From Peronospora farinosa (Eukaryota > Oomycota > Peronosporomycetes > Peronosporales > Peronosporaceae), in the NCBI GenBank assembly GCA_947646735.1, contig CANTFK010000984.1:122590-186589 (forward strand): DNA of 64,000 nt. Direction: 5' to 3'. The notes under the pieces were generated by a model. The model ran no database searches. It saw only the letters and a list, made by a program, of their open reading frames with translations, and had not been told where the DNA came from. A program made the translations under genes and the position numbers. Position 1 is the stretch's first letter. Every line of letters starts with the position of its first letter. Below are positions 1 to 12,093 of this stretch, one piece after another.

Positions 1-353
1 AACGCATATACCTCAACGGCTGCAGTGGACAAATCCCATAAACTGAAGCAGCGAAACGGATCGCCAATTGTACCTTACCGTAAACTAGCAGTCGTTTGTC
101 CGATTGGATGTAGAGTTGCGTGTGAGATCAGTCAGTCTTCCATTGAGTCGTTTCAATTTTCGTCACTTGAGACCTGCGCGCATGGTCGACACCAGACGTT
201 GAACGGTACAGACGAAACTTCCTTATCGGAATCTCAAGCCGGGTGCAACAATACCTCACATTCAAACTCTTCAACTGTCTGCCGTGACAAGCTGCTTTTG
301 AATACGAATCCGCACCGCATACAGGCAAAGCACGAGTCGAAAGCGTTATAACG

Positions 354-1861
354 ATGACCACCACTTCACCCTGCATCAAGAGCAACATTTTCAATCCATG
401 TGATACAACGGTCCCCACGTCGTTTCTACTATCTCCCACTTCCGTTGCGCACCGGGTAAGTCTACAGATTACTCTTCTTTTATTCTTGGTGGATACCCAA
501 TTGCTTACATGATTCGCGACATATTGCAGATTCAGATGCTGGACCGTAAAACGGGAAGACATGCACCAGGAAATACGATTCGAGACCAATGGGTGGCCAA
601 CTTACAAAACAAGCGGATGGCCGCTGCTGCAAAAACTGGTGATCCGGTAGGCAGCAGAAATCGATTATCAGGAACAACCACGAGCAATACAGGTGACAGC
701 AACAGCAGAAGCGGTTTTGCAACAAAGAGTAGTTGTAGTCGCAGTGCAGTATCACGAGTAGCTGCAACGAGCAGGAATGCTGCACAGTCCAGCGCAATCG
801 CCCATGAACAGAGTCTGAATACTCGCCAAATTACTGCGTACCCTTCAAGCCTGAATGTAGACAGTCAGATTGCAATGAGCGATGCCGATGCCATAACACT
901 TGAACAATCGACCATGCTGTTTAATGAAATGGGCGGTTTTGAACTCGATTCACCTACGCTTTCGCGGCTCATTTCATCGCCGACTACGATCACGAAGACA
1001 TCGAAGGGCTGGATGAAAAGAGGGACCAAAAAAGTCGGATCGAATAAGCGAACGACACACTACCTGGCGCTTCATTCCGACCAGTCAAACAGTCACACAC
1101 CCTGCCGTAAACGGAACTGCGGGTCTGTCAAGTCCGACATCTTCGATTTTGACTACTACAGCATGGTCTCGAACGCTTCCAATGTTGAAACACCAGCCAA
1201 TATTAGCGTGGACGCTTCTTGCGCGAATACTCGGTATCTTTGGGACCAGGATCTTGACTTCAGCGGTGCAGGAGGATACGCTGACACATTCCTCGACTCA
1301 CCTACACCCGAGCTTGCTGAGACGCCGCTTGTTCCGACATCACAGTGGTCGAATGTCAGCAGCACCACTAGTACCAGCAGCAAGCAATCAAATGACGAAG
1401 CAGATGCGGCGTCGAGGTTTGACCATCTGCAATCATTTCACACCAGCAGTATTGAGCAAAAAGGATTCAACCAGTTTTTTGAGCAGAACAACTTGGATGG
1501 TACGGACGACGGCCACGACGACGAACTGCACCAGCTTGCAACAACACCTCTTGTTTGTGTCCGCAAGTCTCCGTTGTCTGAAAGTTCTTGCTTCACCCCA
1601 GCCACCACGGCCGCTACTGAGTGCTGTGGAGACAAACCAGCGACGTTGTCTTCGTCATGGCAGATGTCGTCGCCGTCTCCGATCAGTACTTCATCTCGGC
1701 CCGATGCGTCTACGACGCAATGTCGTTTGACTCTTTGTGACCAAAAGTACCCACCTGAGTTTGAAACCTTGATGGGTGAATATAATATTACGGACATCGA
1801 TCATGAGCTCGATGGGTTTTACCTGGACACCATGGAGGTCATCGAAAATGGTCTTGACTGA
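354..1861 (+). CDS. Hypothetical Ser/Thr-rich protein, two exons
   Basis: I do not recognise this protein. Exon 1 is 354-455 and exon 2 is 530-1861, giving about 477 residues. The intron at 456-529 has a good GTAAGT donor and a TTGCAG acceptor and keeps the frame. The ATG at 354 is preferred to the one at 509, which lies inside the intron. The protein is rich in Ser, Thr, Asn and Gln, with a short basic stretch near residues 200-215 (MKRGTKKVGSNKR) and acidic patches toward the C terminus. There is no signal peptide, membrane segment or known catalytic motif. This composition suits a disordered nuclear or regulatory protein, but that is inference. It is followed at 412 bases by ERD2 in the same direction. 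Confidence 0.6.
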
Positions 1862-2273
1862 GTGCTGAGGTCGCATCAAGGAGTCTGTCGTAGAATAGAA
1901 CCGTATAAAATACTCATTATCGTTTATCAATCCATACAAGTACGTGTACAATCATCAGTAAGGTTGATCTACCGTCACTATAAATCTGATCTACACCTAC
2001 TGTATTGCAGCAATCAATTGATCCAAACAGTCAACTGGAAGCTTCATTCAAATGCGTTTTACACACCATTTTTTCGATAAAAAGACAACTTCATAGTCGC
2101 TCATTATCTTTTTATTGCCTGATCACGTAGTTGTCAAAGTATGTAGCCATATTGAACCCTTCCACGTCATGTGTCACTATCATGTCACTGTCATGAGGAG
2201 GGCGTTCATATACAGACAGATTCAATCAATACCCCATAAGCTCGACGATACCTTTAGCTCTTGTCTGTCTACA

Positions 2274-3082
2274 ATGAACGCATTTCGCCTGGTGGGTGAC
2301 ATGGCGCACTTAGCGAGCTTCCTCGTACTGCTATTAAAGTTACTGGCTTCTCGTTCCGCTAATGGTTTGTATCGTTTTCTTCTTCGATCTCATTGTCTCT
2401 CTCCGTCCTTTTGCCAATTCTTTCCAACTCTCTCTCTGTGTCTTTAGGTATTTCTCTCAAGACGCAAGAGCTTTTTTTCCTCGTGTTTATCACACGTTAT
2501 GTGGATCTTTTCCTTCACTTTGTTAGTGTTTACAACACGATCATGAAGCTACTTTTCTTGCTCTTTTCGGGCGCTATTGTCTACGTCATCCGCTTCAAGG
2601 AACCCTTTCGTAGCACGTACGACAAGTCACACGATGCCTTCCTGCATTTCAAGTTTGCTGTCTTGCCCTGTGCACTACTGGCACTTGTTTTTAATGAGCA
2701 GTTTGAGGTCATGGAGATTCTATGGACCTTTTCTATCTACCTCGAGGCCGTGGCCATCATTCCGCAGCTCATTTTGCTGCAGCGTCATGGAGAAGTGGAG
2801 AATCTCACGAGCAATTATGTTGTTTTGCTGGGAATCTACCGAGGATGCTATGTGCTGAACTGGATCTACCGTGCTGCAACCGAGTTGTCCTACCACTTTA
2901 TTTGGCTCATGTTCATTGCTGGTATGGTGCAGACGGCGCTCTACGTCGACTTTTTCTACTACTATGCTGTCAGGTGCGTGTTCTTGTAGGCTTTCAGGGA
3001 AGGCGACTTGGTTTCTAATGGGACTTTTATTTCATTTATATGCAGCAAATACCACGGCAAGAAGATGACATTGCCCTCTTAA
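2274..3082 (+). CDS. ERD2: ER lumen protein-retaining receptor (KDEL receptor)
   Basis: Exons 2274-2364, 2448-2973 and 3046-3082 join in frame to about 217 residues, the usual family length. The protein is a seven-helix Golgi/ER membrane receptor that binds C-terminal KDEL/HDEL-type signals and returns escaped ER residents by COPI transport. Visible family signatures are the GISLKTQ segment just after the first intron, FITRYVDLF, the stretch with YLEAVAIIPQL, GIYRGCYVLNWIYR, and the last helix with VDFFYYY. The short last exon adds a Lys-rich cytosolic tail (KYHGKKMTLPS) typical of ERD2. The identification is secure; only exact splice points are inferred. Confidence 0.93.
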
Positions 3083-3342
3083 AATTGCTAATTGAGCTAC
3101 CGTGTGAGAAGGAGAAGCAGATGACTTGCGATGAAACGAATAATGCGCTCCCAAGTAGAATCAGATCAGATCGGATTTGCTATCCATTCCCGTGGAACGT
3201 TTTATGAGAGACCAGTAAAAAGAATATCAAGGCAATAGAGAGAGAAGAGAGTATTGCTTTTGTGCGCCCCTTTATCTTCACCTACCAACTGGTGTATCCA
3301 TTGCTCAAACTGTACAAGTCGCGGCATACTTTGCTCGACGCC

Positions 3343-4839
3343 TTATTCATCTAGAAAACTGAAATCGCAGTGTTTGGAGACATGGTTTGCCGCCAAATCT
3401 ATCCGTTCAACATCGTCACGTCGAATCTTAGCCGTAAACTGTGAGATTTGCGCCGTGATCGTGTAGCTGTCTGCCTTTTCCGGTGAAACATAGATGCACG
3501 GGATGTTGTCCGCATCAAGACGTTGTGCGAGTTCAGCACTTGGCGGGTTCCAACCGGTAAGAATGAGGCCTGACTTGAGGTTTTCGCCGTGGTAAGAAGA
3601 TACTTCTTGGTTACCAATGATCGCATCGATTACATCCTGTCGGCCACTATGCTGTACATACCAATCGACTAGATTAAGAAAAGCTGAACAGCACAACGAT
3701 GATGACAAATGTACCTCACCGTGATTACGAGTTGGTTTGGGATGGCCTTGAAGAGGTTCGCACCATCCACAGGGGCCAGTGCCAGTCGTGTGCTGCTAAA
3801 ATAGCGCAGACTAGCGTCTCTGCCTGTCAGCAAAGCAAACAGCAAAGATACACTGTCAGCTCTTACACAAAACTCACGGGAGGATCGAGCACACTTTCCG
3901 GAAATGATTTCAGACTTGAGCAATTTGGAGTAGTCTGCCATAGTCGGGCTCGACAGGTCCTTGAGGTCGGGAATGCAACCAATAAGCGGCACATCCCAGC
4001 GTTTCAGTGCTCGCGAGTAATAATCCTGCAGCAATAAGCACATGTCAAGATATTTTCATGAAATGTAGCTCTTTCAGCATTCTCTTAGAGACAGTATGCC
4101 CGCCACCTTGATCATGTCCATCTTTTTCGGGTTAACCTTGTTTAGGATCACGCCTCGTAGCCGAACGTTGTTCTGTTTTAGCATCTCCCGGTTCATTGCC
4201 AATTGGTCAAAAGATGAGCCCAGTCCACCTAGTGCTACACAAACTGTATCGATTCCAAGCTCCGCTGTAGCAACAACATTAGATACATTAGTTCAAGGAA
4301 GATCCCTCGTTATCCACAATCCCATTTCAGTACCTGCAACTTGTGCATTATTAAGTTCACAAATAGAACCAACTCCCGTGTGTCCCGTTCCTTCACAAAT
4401 AAGAAAATCACTCTGCTCATACAAATTATAATGTGCCATTTTAATGGAATCCATGAGCTGCTGTGATGTCACTTTGCCATCAATAAAATCCCGTGTAAAG
4501 CCATTCGGGAAAATAACAGGAGACATGTCCTTATAATCTTGAATAAGTTCAAAATGTTCTTTGAATAAAAAAGCATCCTAAATTTTCTCATAAGAAATAT
4601 ATCAATAAAAAAGTCAAATTTCATCTTTTTTCTTTCCAAAAAAGTTAATAATTCTCAATGACCTTATCAACTCGAAGTCCACCACCTACAGCCACATGTT
4701 GCTGTCCCACAGGTTTACAATAAGCGACTTGTTTCTTCGAATCTTGAAATTTCGTCTGAAGACTCTTGACAAGTCCAAGACTGACCGTCGTTTTGCCCAC
4801 ATGTTGACCAGTTGACAAGACAAGGAGATGCTGGATCAT
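3343..4839 (-). CDS. BioD-like P-loop / DRTGG-domain protein
   Basis: Six exons (4839-4663, 4577-4334, 4264-4107, 4025-3878, 3823-3720, 3651-3343) give about 379 residues. The N-terminal half is a dethiobiotin-synthetase-like P-loop NTPase (AAA_26 type): it starts with STGQHVGKTT and continues with KDMSPV, CEGTGHTGVGS, NNAQVA and VILNKVNP. The C-terminal half fits a DRTGG domain (segment with SGRQDVIDAI, then LILTGWNPP). This pair of domains is known as the N-terminal part of long bacterial phosphotransacetylases and as stand-alone proteins in cyanobacteria and algae; the phosphotransacetylase catalytic domain is absent here. The biochemical role is not established, and an acetyl-CoA-linked regulatory role is only a guess. 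The acceptor of the last exon was chosen at 3651 because it restores the frame. It is convergent with ERD2 and lies 109 bases from the divergent SNM1 gene. Confidence 0.78.
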
Positions 4840-4948
4840 AATTGAAAATTCGTTAAATTCTTAAAAATTGAAGCTAAATTGATATTTTCACCCAATCATA
4901 TGGCCGTATTTCTTATGATTTAATCATTAATAGACACAAAAGCATTAG

Positions 4949-7158
4949 ATGGTCATGGTGGAAATGGAGCTGAGGTTGTGTGTTGTGTGCTCGATGGACA
5001 TGACGTTGTGGTGTGTGACAGATCGTGAAAAGCATCTGAATGTGTGTCTTGATAATACGACGACGGAGGAGAAGCGTTATAACTGTCCCACGTGCAGCCA
5101 AGAGCTCACACACTTTGACGAACGTCGACGTTTGGAGCATGTGAATCTCTGTCTTGACAGAGAAGAGGCGGTCCAGAGCGATATTACTCAAGTTTATGAA
5201 GAAGAGGAAGAGATGGAACTACTACAGACGCAGGTTGTACAACAGACGCAAGTGCAGGAGGAGGAAGAGGAGGTTGAAGACTGCGTGGACGACTGCAGCT
5301 ACGTGTGCAAGATTTGTGGCGTCGATCTGTCAGAAATTGATCTAATAAGACGCATTGGCCATGTGAAATTGTGCGGTCAAAAGTTTGGTGTGAGAGCTGC
5401 TGATATGGGTGAAGTGGAGAAAGCCGAGACGATTGCGTTGAGGCTGGAAGAGAAGAGAGCACCGGACGCGTTTGCCATTATGATGAATTCTTCGTTGACA
5501 GGAGAAATGAAGACTCAAATTGCTGGGCTTGGTACGTATCGAAAGTCTAAGGTTTTTGCAATGTACACAGAACTGATTCGAATGTTGTTGTTGTGCTGGG
5601 TGACGCAGAGAGGTCGAACGTTTTCAATGTTTTGATGCGAGGCTCGAAAACAGCAGCTGTTCTTAATGCTAGGAAACATCCCGTTCCTTTCAAGTTCACA
5701 CGCAGAGCAATCAAACGACGACGCCTTTTGTATCCCGACTATAAGTGTATCCGTGGAACGGATCCACCGTTCATAGTGGATGGGTTTCAGTACGCCTGCA
5801 AAGAGAATTCAAGCATTTACTTCCTCACGCACTTCCATTCTGATCACTATGGTGGGATCACCAAGGTGAGCAAGTCCAGTAAAAGTATGTTTATGTGCTT
5901 CTAATTTATACATGGTATTTTTGGCAGGACTTTGACTGCGGCATCATCTACTGTAATGAAATTACAGCCAAGCTTGTCGTCCAAGAGCTAGGTGTCCACA
6001 GCAAATACGTCCACCCGGTGGGGATGAACATACCTGTGTTTGTCGGTGACGTGCAAGTTACTTTTATGGACGCAAACCATTGCCCTGGTTCAGCCATCAT
6101 TCTATTCCGCTTAAAAGATGGGAAAACGTATCTACACACTGGAGATTTTCGGTTTCATAGGAAAATGCTGGGCTACCCCGCGCTACAACCACATATTCCG
6201 ACCGGAAATGAAACAATTGATCATAATGGTAAAATTGTTGGCATCAACCGTTTGGACGGAGTGTATCTGGACACGACCTACTGCAATCCCAAGTACACAT
6301 TTCCGACCCAGCAAGTTGCCGTCGATCACGCGCTCGAACTTATGAACAAGCACTTGACGCAAGAGAAAGTGTTGTTTCTTTTTGGATCGTACACAATTGG
6401 CAAAGAGCGCTTGTACATGGAGATCGCACGCAAGTTTCAAAAGAAAGTTTGTGTCTCAAAAGCGAAGTTAAGAATTATTGAGACCTTTGGTTGGCCTACC
6501 AAGGAGATGCAGCTTTTGACAACAGAATCGTCAGCAACCGAGTACGACAAAGTTATTCTGTAGAACCCGTCTCAAGTGACTACTGACACTTAACATGCCG
6601 TATTTTGTGACAGTGTGCACGTCGTACGCATGCAGGATCTCCAAATGGACAACCTCATAGTGCTGCTGGCGAAGTATCGTCTACGTTTTCGCCAGATCGT
6701 TGCATTTCGTCCCACAGGATGGACTTTCAGTAGCAAGAATCCGCGAAAAATTTCTACTTGCTGCACTGATCCTTCGGGCAAGATCCACGTCTACGGCATT
6801 CCGTACAGCGAGCACTCGAGTTTTGCTGAGCTCTGCGATTTCGTCAAAGTCGTGAATCCTCACGCAATCATTCCAACGGTGTGGTAACTCTTTGCTCTTT
6901 CAAGTAACTGTCATTTGAGCTTACTTGAGCTCATGGTTTTGCTACCAGGTAAACTGCAGCAACAAGAGAAGTGCGACAAAGCAGGTCAATGCGTTGCGCC
7001 AGGTTGCGTTTTACAACATTTCGGTGCTTTTCAAGCAACAGCAACAACAGATAAAGCAACAGCTAAAGGATTTAAAGCAAGAGCAAAAGCAGTTCGATTT
7101 CGCGAGCACTGACAGCAACAGCAATCTTTCTGATCAGCATACAAGGAATGTCAACTAG
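4949..7158 (+). CDS. SNM1: DNA interstrand cross-link repair nuclease, SNM1/Pso2 family
   Basis: Five exons (4949-5531, 5609-5865, 5928-6559, 6614-6878, 6949-7158) give about 648 residues. The first ~180 residues carry three Cys-x2-Cys...His-x3-Cys fingers (CVVCS, CPTCS and CKICG, ending HLNVC, HVNLC and HVKLC) resembling UBZ4-type ubiquitin-binding fingers, separated by an acidic stretch. From about residue 210 there is a metallo-beta-lactamase/beta-CASP nuclease: FLTHFHSDHYGG supplies the HxHxDH metal motif, then DANHCPGSAI, LHTGDFR, YLDTTYCNP and, later, GIPYSEHSSF and IIPTVN. This order is that of yeast Pso2 and vertebrate SNM1A, 5'-3' exonucleases acting on DNA cross-links in the nucleus. 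The protein ends in a Gln/Lys-rich tail. The donors at 6560 and 6879 are weak but are the only ones that keep the frame. Confidence 0.92.
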
Positions 7159-7810
7159 AAGCTACGTATACTCGTCTCTTTTAGTGCTGCTTCGGTCCAC
7201 GTACATAATGTGTACGCGTATATGTAGTTGCCAACACCGAAAAGTGCTAGCAGCAAAAGCTACATCAGTCTCGATCATTTGCAGATAGAGATAAAATCGT
7301 TCCGCTGAGTTAGCAGATGAGATCAGTGCAATCAGCCAAATCTGACCACACCTCAGCCAAATCTGACCACGCCTCAGCTACTGGAGCCAGGGATCGTCGA
7401 TCTTTTTTTTGATCAATTGTGAGTAAGCAAAGTAAGTTTTTGCTAGCGAGGATACCCGATCCATACAGACGCTTCATTCCTTCATTGCTTCGATAAGCGC
7501 TCGAAGCATGTAATCATCAGATTGATTACGATAATAGATCCTTGAGTTTGTACCGGTACAGCATCTTGTCTATTTTGCTTACAAAATGATCACAAGCAGC
7601 ATGAGAACAATTGGAAAGCCTGCAGCAGCTATCGTTGTAGTTGGTCTATTGCAGGCCACGCGCAGGAGACAAACTGCCAAAACATCGCTTGCAAACCTCA
7701 TCGAGAGACGAGCTCTATTCATGAGGATTTGTCAAATTCTCTGGACTTTCAGGCAGATCCGTTCAATACCAAACAGTCGAACCAACCCCCGGCTTCCACC
7801 TCTTCACTTT
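7159..7810. other. Intergenic stretch with a short tandem duplication
   Basis: This interval between the SNM1 stop and the opine-dehydrogenase stop holds no supportable gene. The forward reading frame at 7586-8188 is mostly the complement of the real minus-strand gene. A 21-base unit is repeated about 2.3 times at 7332-7379 (TCAGCCAAATCTGACCAC core). The rest has no pattern that I can interpret. Confidence 0.6.
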
Positions 7811-9414
7811 CTATATGCGCGATTGCGGGGAACGGTAATTGCGCATTTCCTTGGGCAACGATGTCGCGACCAGATCTTCGAGGCTATGAATACCGTACTT
7901 GTTAGGCGCTCCAGTACGCCACAGCTCGCGAGCGTTCAGTTGACCATCAGGGTTCAAAAATTTTACACCCATGTGCTGTTGGTGCCAGCGGATCATAAAG
8001 TCGATACGAGGTGTGGGGAAGTTGCCAAGCATTTCCGCCATGTTCTTCAGAATGCACAGACCGTACGGAATATCCTCCCAAAACAGACGCGAGTTAACAG
8101 CAGGATGGTACTGACCCTTCGATACCTCCGTCAACGGCGTCGCACAGCCAGCGTAGCCCATGTTTGTGCGAAAGATCTGCAGCAGTGAAGACCGATCGGA
8201 CACATCCTTGCCGTAGTGCTTAACCACACGGTCTCCCATGGGCAGCACATCTGAAAGGTCAAGCGCCGGGAAACGCTGTAGCAGAGCGTACTTGACTTGC
8301 TGCAGCTCGTTGTCCAGCATCGTCAGCTGCTCCGCAGAGAACTCATCGAAGTCCGCGTCTGTATTGAGCAGCCGTCAATTGCAACCGAGAAACAAACAAC
8401 ACATAAGCTAAGAGTACTTACACAGTGTGAGACCGTCGCGCTTTTTTAGCTCCTCGAGCGTGTACGTCTTCTTGCCGTCCCAATCACGGAAGATCGCGTA
8501 ATATCGCGCCGGGTGAATGATCTGGTTGGACGGCGTGAGCGTCAAATTTAGAAAATTGGCAACTGTCTTGCAAGGAATGTCAAATAGCGTCTGCATTAGC
8601 ATTGCTGCCTCATCCTTCCGTTCAACGGGATAACAGGCCACATACAGACACTGCTTAGGGCCAATGATACGACACTTGTGGCTACAAATACAACAAAACA
8701 CCCAAGAGTCTCTCTTTAGTCACCACAACAAACACAGTTATAACCACATACTAAACAATTGCAATAGCTTACCCATATTCTGTTAATTTACAGATCCATG
8801 GAATGTTTTGCAGACCAAAGAGCTGCACAATAATAGCAGCAATAACCACAAAAAACAACAACATATCAATCAGCTTTGCTACTACTACTTATCTCGGTCT
8901 TTATCTTGTCAAAACGTACCAAGTCTACAGTTGCAAGTATTTCTTCTCCAAGTGCTTTTTTCACAGCCCAATCGAAGCCTCCCTGAGCAAATAATGCGCC
9001 TAATTTGACTCCCTTTTTCAGATATGGAGCCACATGTTTGAGGATATTCGGATGAGCATTAGCAGGTGCTGCTACAATCACCACATCGGATTGTGGAATG
9101 ACGTGCTTGGCGTGTTTAGACACGAGATTCAATTGACCCGTCAAGACGCCTTTGAATTCCCAACTACTATTGACTGTACTCAGTTCGAGCGTCTGAGCCC
9201 AACGTTCCGGCTGGCGCGTCAATATCTGTACACATACGCCCTTGGACGCCAAGTAGGCAGCTGCTACGTGTGCACCATTTCCTCCACCACAAATAGTAAC
9301 GACACCTACGGAAGTGGAAGGAATGCGCTGCGAGAGCTCAGTACGGGCGGTAGCCACAGAGAGAGTCATAGCAATGGAAGGTGGCGTTTTGCACCGGAAT
9401 ATTACTATGGCCAC
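7811..9414 (-). CDS. NAD(P)-dependent octopine/opine dehydrogenase-like enzyme
   Basis: Exons 9414-8920, 8822-8773, 8681-8422 and 8358-7811 join in frame to 450 residues; a second Met at 9369 would shorten the product by 15. Residues ~35-60 hold a Rossmann nucleotide-binding start (VVTICGGGNGAHVAA), followed by SDVVIVAAPANAHP, as in opine dehydrogenases. The 50-base second exon encodes a Trp/Cys-containing linker (FGLQNIPWICKL) expected between the NAD domain and the helical domain. The last two exons carry the all-helical octopine-dehydrogenase domain (NLTLTPSNQIIHPARYY, then RTNMGYAGCATPL). Family members reductively condense amino acids with pyruvate or another 2-oxo acid; the substrate cannot be read from sequence. 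No signal peptide is evident. Confidence 0.85.
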
Positions 9415-9606
9415 AATATATCACTCTAAATAGTACATGTATCCGGATACTATACTATACTATTATTTGTTCACATAGTATTTGGTTTTATCTCATCAAA
9501 TAGTAGCAAAAATCAGCTATTGCGATGGGTGTAGGACGTCGTCACGCGAAAGAGGCAGAACTCTGGCTGCTTGGTCTACAGAGCTATTATTGTCTTGTCT
9601 ACTGCA

Positions 9607-11385
9607 TTAGTGGAGCAACAATGAGGCTTGTTGGTGTGTCTCGGCTGTCACACGGATAGCAAATAGCTCGTTGAATTCGTCCTTGCTGAAGGCAAAAGCC
9701 ACCGCCTTGTCAATCTGTTCGATGGCGCGTGAATACTCCTGCATTGCCATGTAGACCTGGGCGAGATGGCAGTATGCAAACTTGGAGCGAGGGCACATTT
9801 CCACAGCCTTTTCAAACAAACCAAGCGCCTGGTGACCGTACTCCGTGCCCTTTTGCACCAACAAATTGCCCTGATTAATGTATGCCATCGGGTACGACGG
9901 GTCCAGCTCGATCGCCTTCTCAAACATTTCCTCCACAGTCTTCAGATCAACGGCACTACCCGGAACCTGCAGCATCTGCATGTATGTCTCTCCCAAGTAG
10001 TTGTAAATCTCCGGCACATCTGGTGTGATGCGAGCCGCCGTTGTAAGGTATTCTATGGCGCCCTGGAAGTTGCCGTTACGAGCATGGGTGACACCCAATT
10101 GAATGTAGGCCATTGCAAAATCAGGTGCAATGCTAATACACTTTTCCAGGTCACTCCGAGCTGCCGCCATCGACGATTCATTGCTGGTACCATCCGGCGA
10201 CACGTCGATAGAGTGAAGCTGCCCCCGGTGAAAGTAGGCCGTAGAGCACTCGGACTTCTCAGCCAGAGCCTTGTCAAACCATTCAAGCGCCATCTTCAGA
10301 TCTTTCTGATCAAAACAGAGACCACCCATGCGGATTTTGGCGAAAATGGAGTGGGGTTTAGCAGCTAGGGCTTTCTCGAACGACTTACGAGCGAGCTCGA
10401 ACTCGCCACGCAGGTGGTGATACGTTCCGTTCTCAATCTGGGCTGTGTAGTACGCCTCGTCTTCAGGCTGACCGATCCTGCAGGCAGCGTCCAGGTCCTT
10501 GGCAGCCATGTCATAGTCTTTTTCCTTCTTCAACGCAAGTCCACGTTTCGTTAGCAGCAAGCTACGCTGCGCCCGAAGGTCATCTCCGGTCTCCAGAGCC
10601 TCTAACTCTATCGTATATTCCTCTGAAGATTTATCAGCAACAATGTCATTTTCATCGTCGCTAGGATGGAATGACGAGTAGTACGACGTGACAAAAAACT
10701 GGTCGGGTAGGTACCGTATGGGGTCCTGCTTGTTCTGCTGGGCATCCTCAATCTCCTTTGCAGTGATTTCACTATGAATACGACTGATCTCTTGAGCCAA
10801 ATTCTCATCCACTTGCTCCTGCTTCTCCTCGGAAATCACCAGCAAACATACGTAGTCCACTAGTGACCCACGCAGGTCCCCCATGTTAGCTCTAGCCTTG
10901 GCCCGACGTAAATATGACTTGGGGTGTCTATTATCCAAACTCAGAGCCATAGTACAGTCAGCGACAACATTATCATAGTCCTGGAGCTTCTCATAGGCTG
11001 CCGCGCGGTTCGAGTACATGACTTTAAGGTTGCGGGCGTCCAGCGGATGCTGCTGCTCGCACTTGGAGATGGCGACGGAATAGAGATCGATAGCTCCTTC
11101 ATATTCTCCAGCTTTGTATTGCTTAGTGGCTAGTGTGGCTTCCTGCTCTCCAACGTTCTCTACAGGGAGTGGCGGCTTGGGAACGTCTTGAGGGACCGTC
11201 GCCTCCGGTTCCTTCTCCTTCGACGTGACAGGCTGCGCCTTCGAAACAGACGACGCTACAGGCTGCTTTACATCCTCAATCTTCTGGTACTTTTGACGCT
11301 TGTGGTACAGTCCAATGACCACAAAGGCGCTGATGGTGGCAAGTGATGCCAGTACTGCCAGCTGGACGAGAGCTCGCTGTTCCAT
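9607..11385 (-). CDS. TOM70: Mitochondrial import receptor TOM70 (TPR protein)
   Basis: A single exon encodes 592 residues. Residues ~8-26 are an N-terminal membrane anchor (LAVLASLATISAFVVIGLY) followed by Lys/Arg, the signal-anchor layout of outer-membrane TOM70. A Pro/Glu linker precedes an N-terminal TPR cluster from about residue 80 (YKAGEYEGAIDLYSVAI, then YSNRAAAYEKLQDYDNVVADC) that would bind Hsp70/Hsp90 tails. A second, longer TPR array runs to the C terminus and would bind precursors. Length and layout match TOM70 of other eukaryotes. The gene is intronless. Only 321 bases separate its start from the divergent SNU13 start. Confidence 0.92.
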   Translation of the reverse strand: MEQRALVQLAVLASLATISAFVVIGLYHKRQKYQKIEDVKQPVASSVSKAQPVTSKEKEPEATVPQDVPKPPLPVENVGEQEATLATKQYKAGEYEGAIDLYSVAISKCEQQHPLDARNLKVMYSNRAAAYEKLQDYDNVVADCTMALSLDNRHPKSYLRRAKARANMGDLRGSLVDYVCLLVISEEKQEQVDENLAQEISRIHSEITAKEIEDAQQNKQDPIRYLPDQFFVTSYYSSFHPSDDENDIVADKSSEEYTIELEALETGDDLRAQRSLLLTKRGLALKKEKDYDMAAKDLDAACRIGQPEDEAYYTAQIENGTYHHLRGEFELARKSFEKALAAKPHSIFAKIRMGGLCFDQKDLKMALEWFDKALAEKSECSTAYFHRGQLHSIDVSPDGTSNESSMAAARSDLEKCISIAPDFAMAYIQLGVTHARNGNFQGAIEYLTTAARITPDVPEIYNYLGETYMQMLQVPGSAVDLKTVEEMFEKAIELDPSYPMAYINQGNLLVQKGTEYGHQALGLFEKAVEMCPRSKFAYCHLAQVYMAMQEYSRAIEQIDKAVAFAFSKDEFNELFAIRVTAETHQQASLLLH

Positions 11386-11402
11386 ATCTCGGCCTCAAAT
11401 TT

Positions 11403-11422
11403 CAAATGACTTGATCCTCGTA
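11403..11422 (-). promoter_or_regulatory. Candidate oomycete initiator element of TOM70
   Basis: Read on the minus strand, GTCATTTGAAATTTGAGG lies about 20-35 bases before the TOM70 start codon. It resembles the oomycete core promoter (a TCATTYY initiator followed by a CAWTTT flanking region). This is a motif match only; no transcription start is shown. Confidence 0.35.
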
Positions 11423-11706
11423 TAAGAGCGAGCTGTCAACGTGTCACACGCAACCCCGTAAAAAAAAGACGTAATTACGAGCACTTTTATGAGTAAACAC
11501 CGCATCCTTGTGAGCAATGTCATCGACCCAATTGGTCTCTGAAAATGGGTAAAAGGGAATGAAAATAGTCATTTGGCCAATGGTTGGCCAGAATCACTTG
11601 GCTGGTCATGATGGACCAACGATCAACCATGAAGCTCAGTTTTGAAACAGTGCAGTGATCCATCGGTCGTGAGCAAGTTCCCATCTCTTCTTCTTTAATA
11701 ACATAA

Positions 11707-12093
11707 ATGTCTGACACAGCCGTAAACCCCAAGGCCTACCCGCTTGCGGACGCTAAGCTGACCGTGTCCATTCTGGACTTGGTGCAACAGGCCACCAATT
11801 ACAAGCAGATCAAAAAGGGTGCCAATGAAGCCACCAAGACGCTGAACCGTGGCATCTCCGAGTTTATCGTCATGGCTGCCGATACGGAGCCCCTTGAGAT
11901 TCTGCTGCATCTTCCACTGCTGTGTGAAGACAAGAATGTACCATATGTGTTCGTACCGTCCAAGGTCGCCCTGGGTCGTGCTTGCGGCGTGTCGCGCCCC
12001 GTGATCGCGGCTTCGATTACGTCCAACGAGGCTTCGCAGCTTGGCCCGCAGATCCAGAGCATGCGCGAGCAGATCGAGCAACTCCTAATTTAA
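11707..12093 (+). CDS. SNU13: SNU13 / 15.5K box C/D and U4 snRNA-binding protein
   Basis: An intronless 128-residue protein of the L7Ae/L30e/S12e/Gadd45 family, exactly the family length. Signatures are [14 protein letters not shown] (the RNA-binding loop), [31 protein letters not shown] and [13 protein letters not shown]. It binds the kink-turn of U4 snRNA in the U4/U6.U5 tri-snRNP and of box C/D snoRNAs in the nucleolus, recruiting Prp31 or Nop56/58. It is convergent, 181 bases away, with the SNIP1-like gene, which also belongs to RNA metabolism; that proximity is probably chance. Confidence 0.97.
   Translation: MSDTAVNPKAYPLADAKLTVSILDLVQQATNYKQIKKGANEATKTLNRGISEFIVMAADTEPLEILLHLPLLCEDKNVPYVFVPSKVALGRACGVSRPVIAASITSNEASQLGPQIQSMREQIEQLLI

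Noticed and set aside
7586..8188. 200-codon plus-strand frame
   Set aside because: Its larger part (7811-8188) is the complement of the opine dehydrogenase exon, with no family features of its own.
9766..10368. 200-codon plus-strand frame opposite TOM70
   Set aside because: A shadow of the TPR coding sequence; composition follows the opposite strand.
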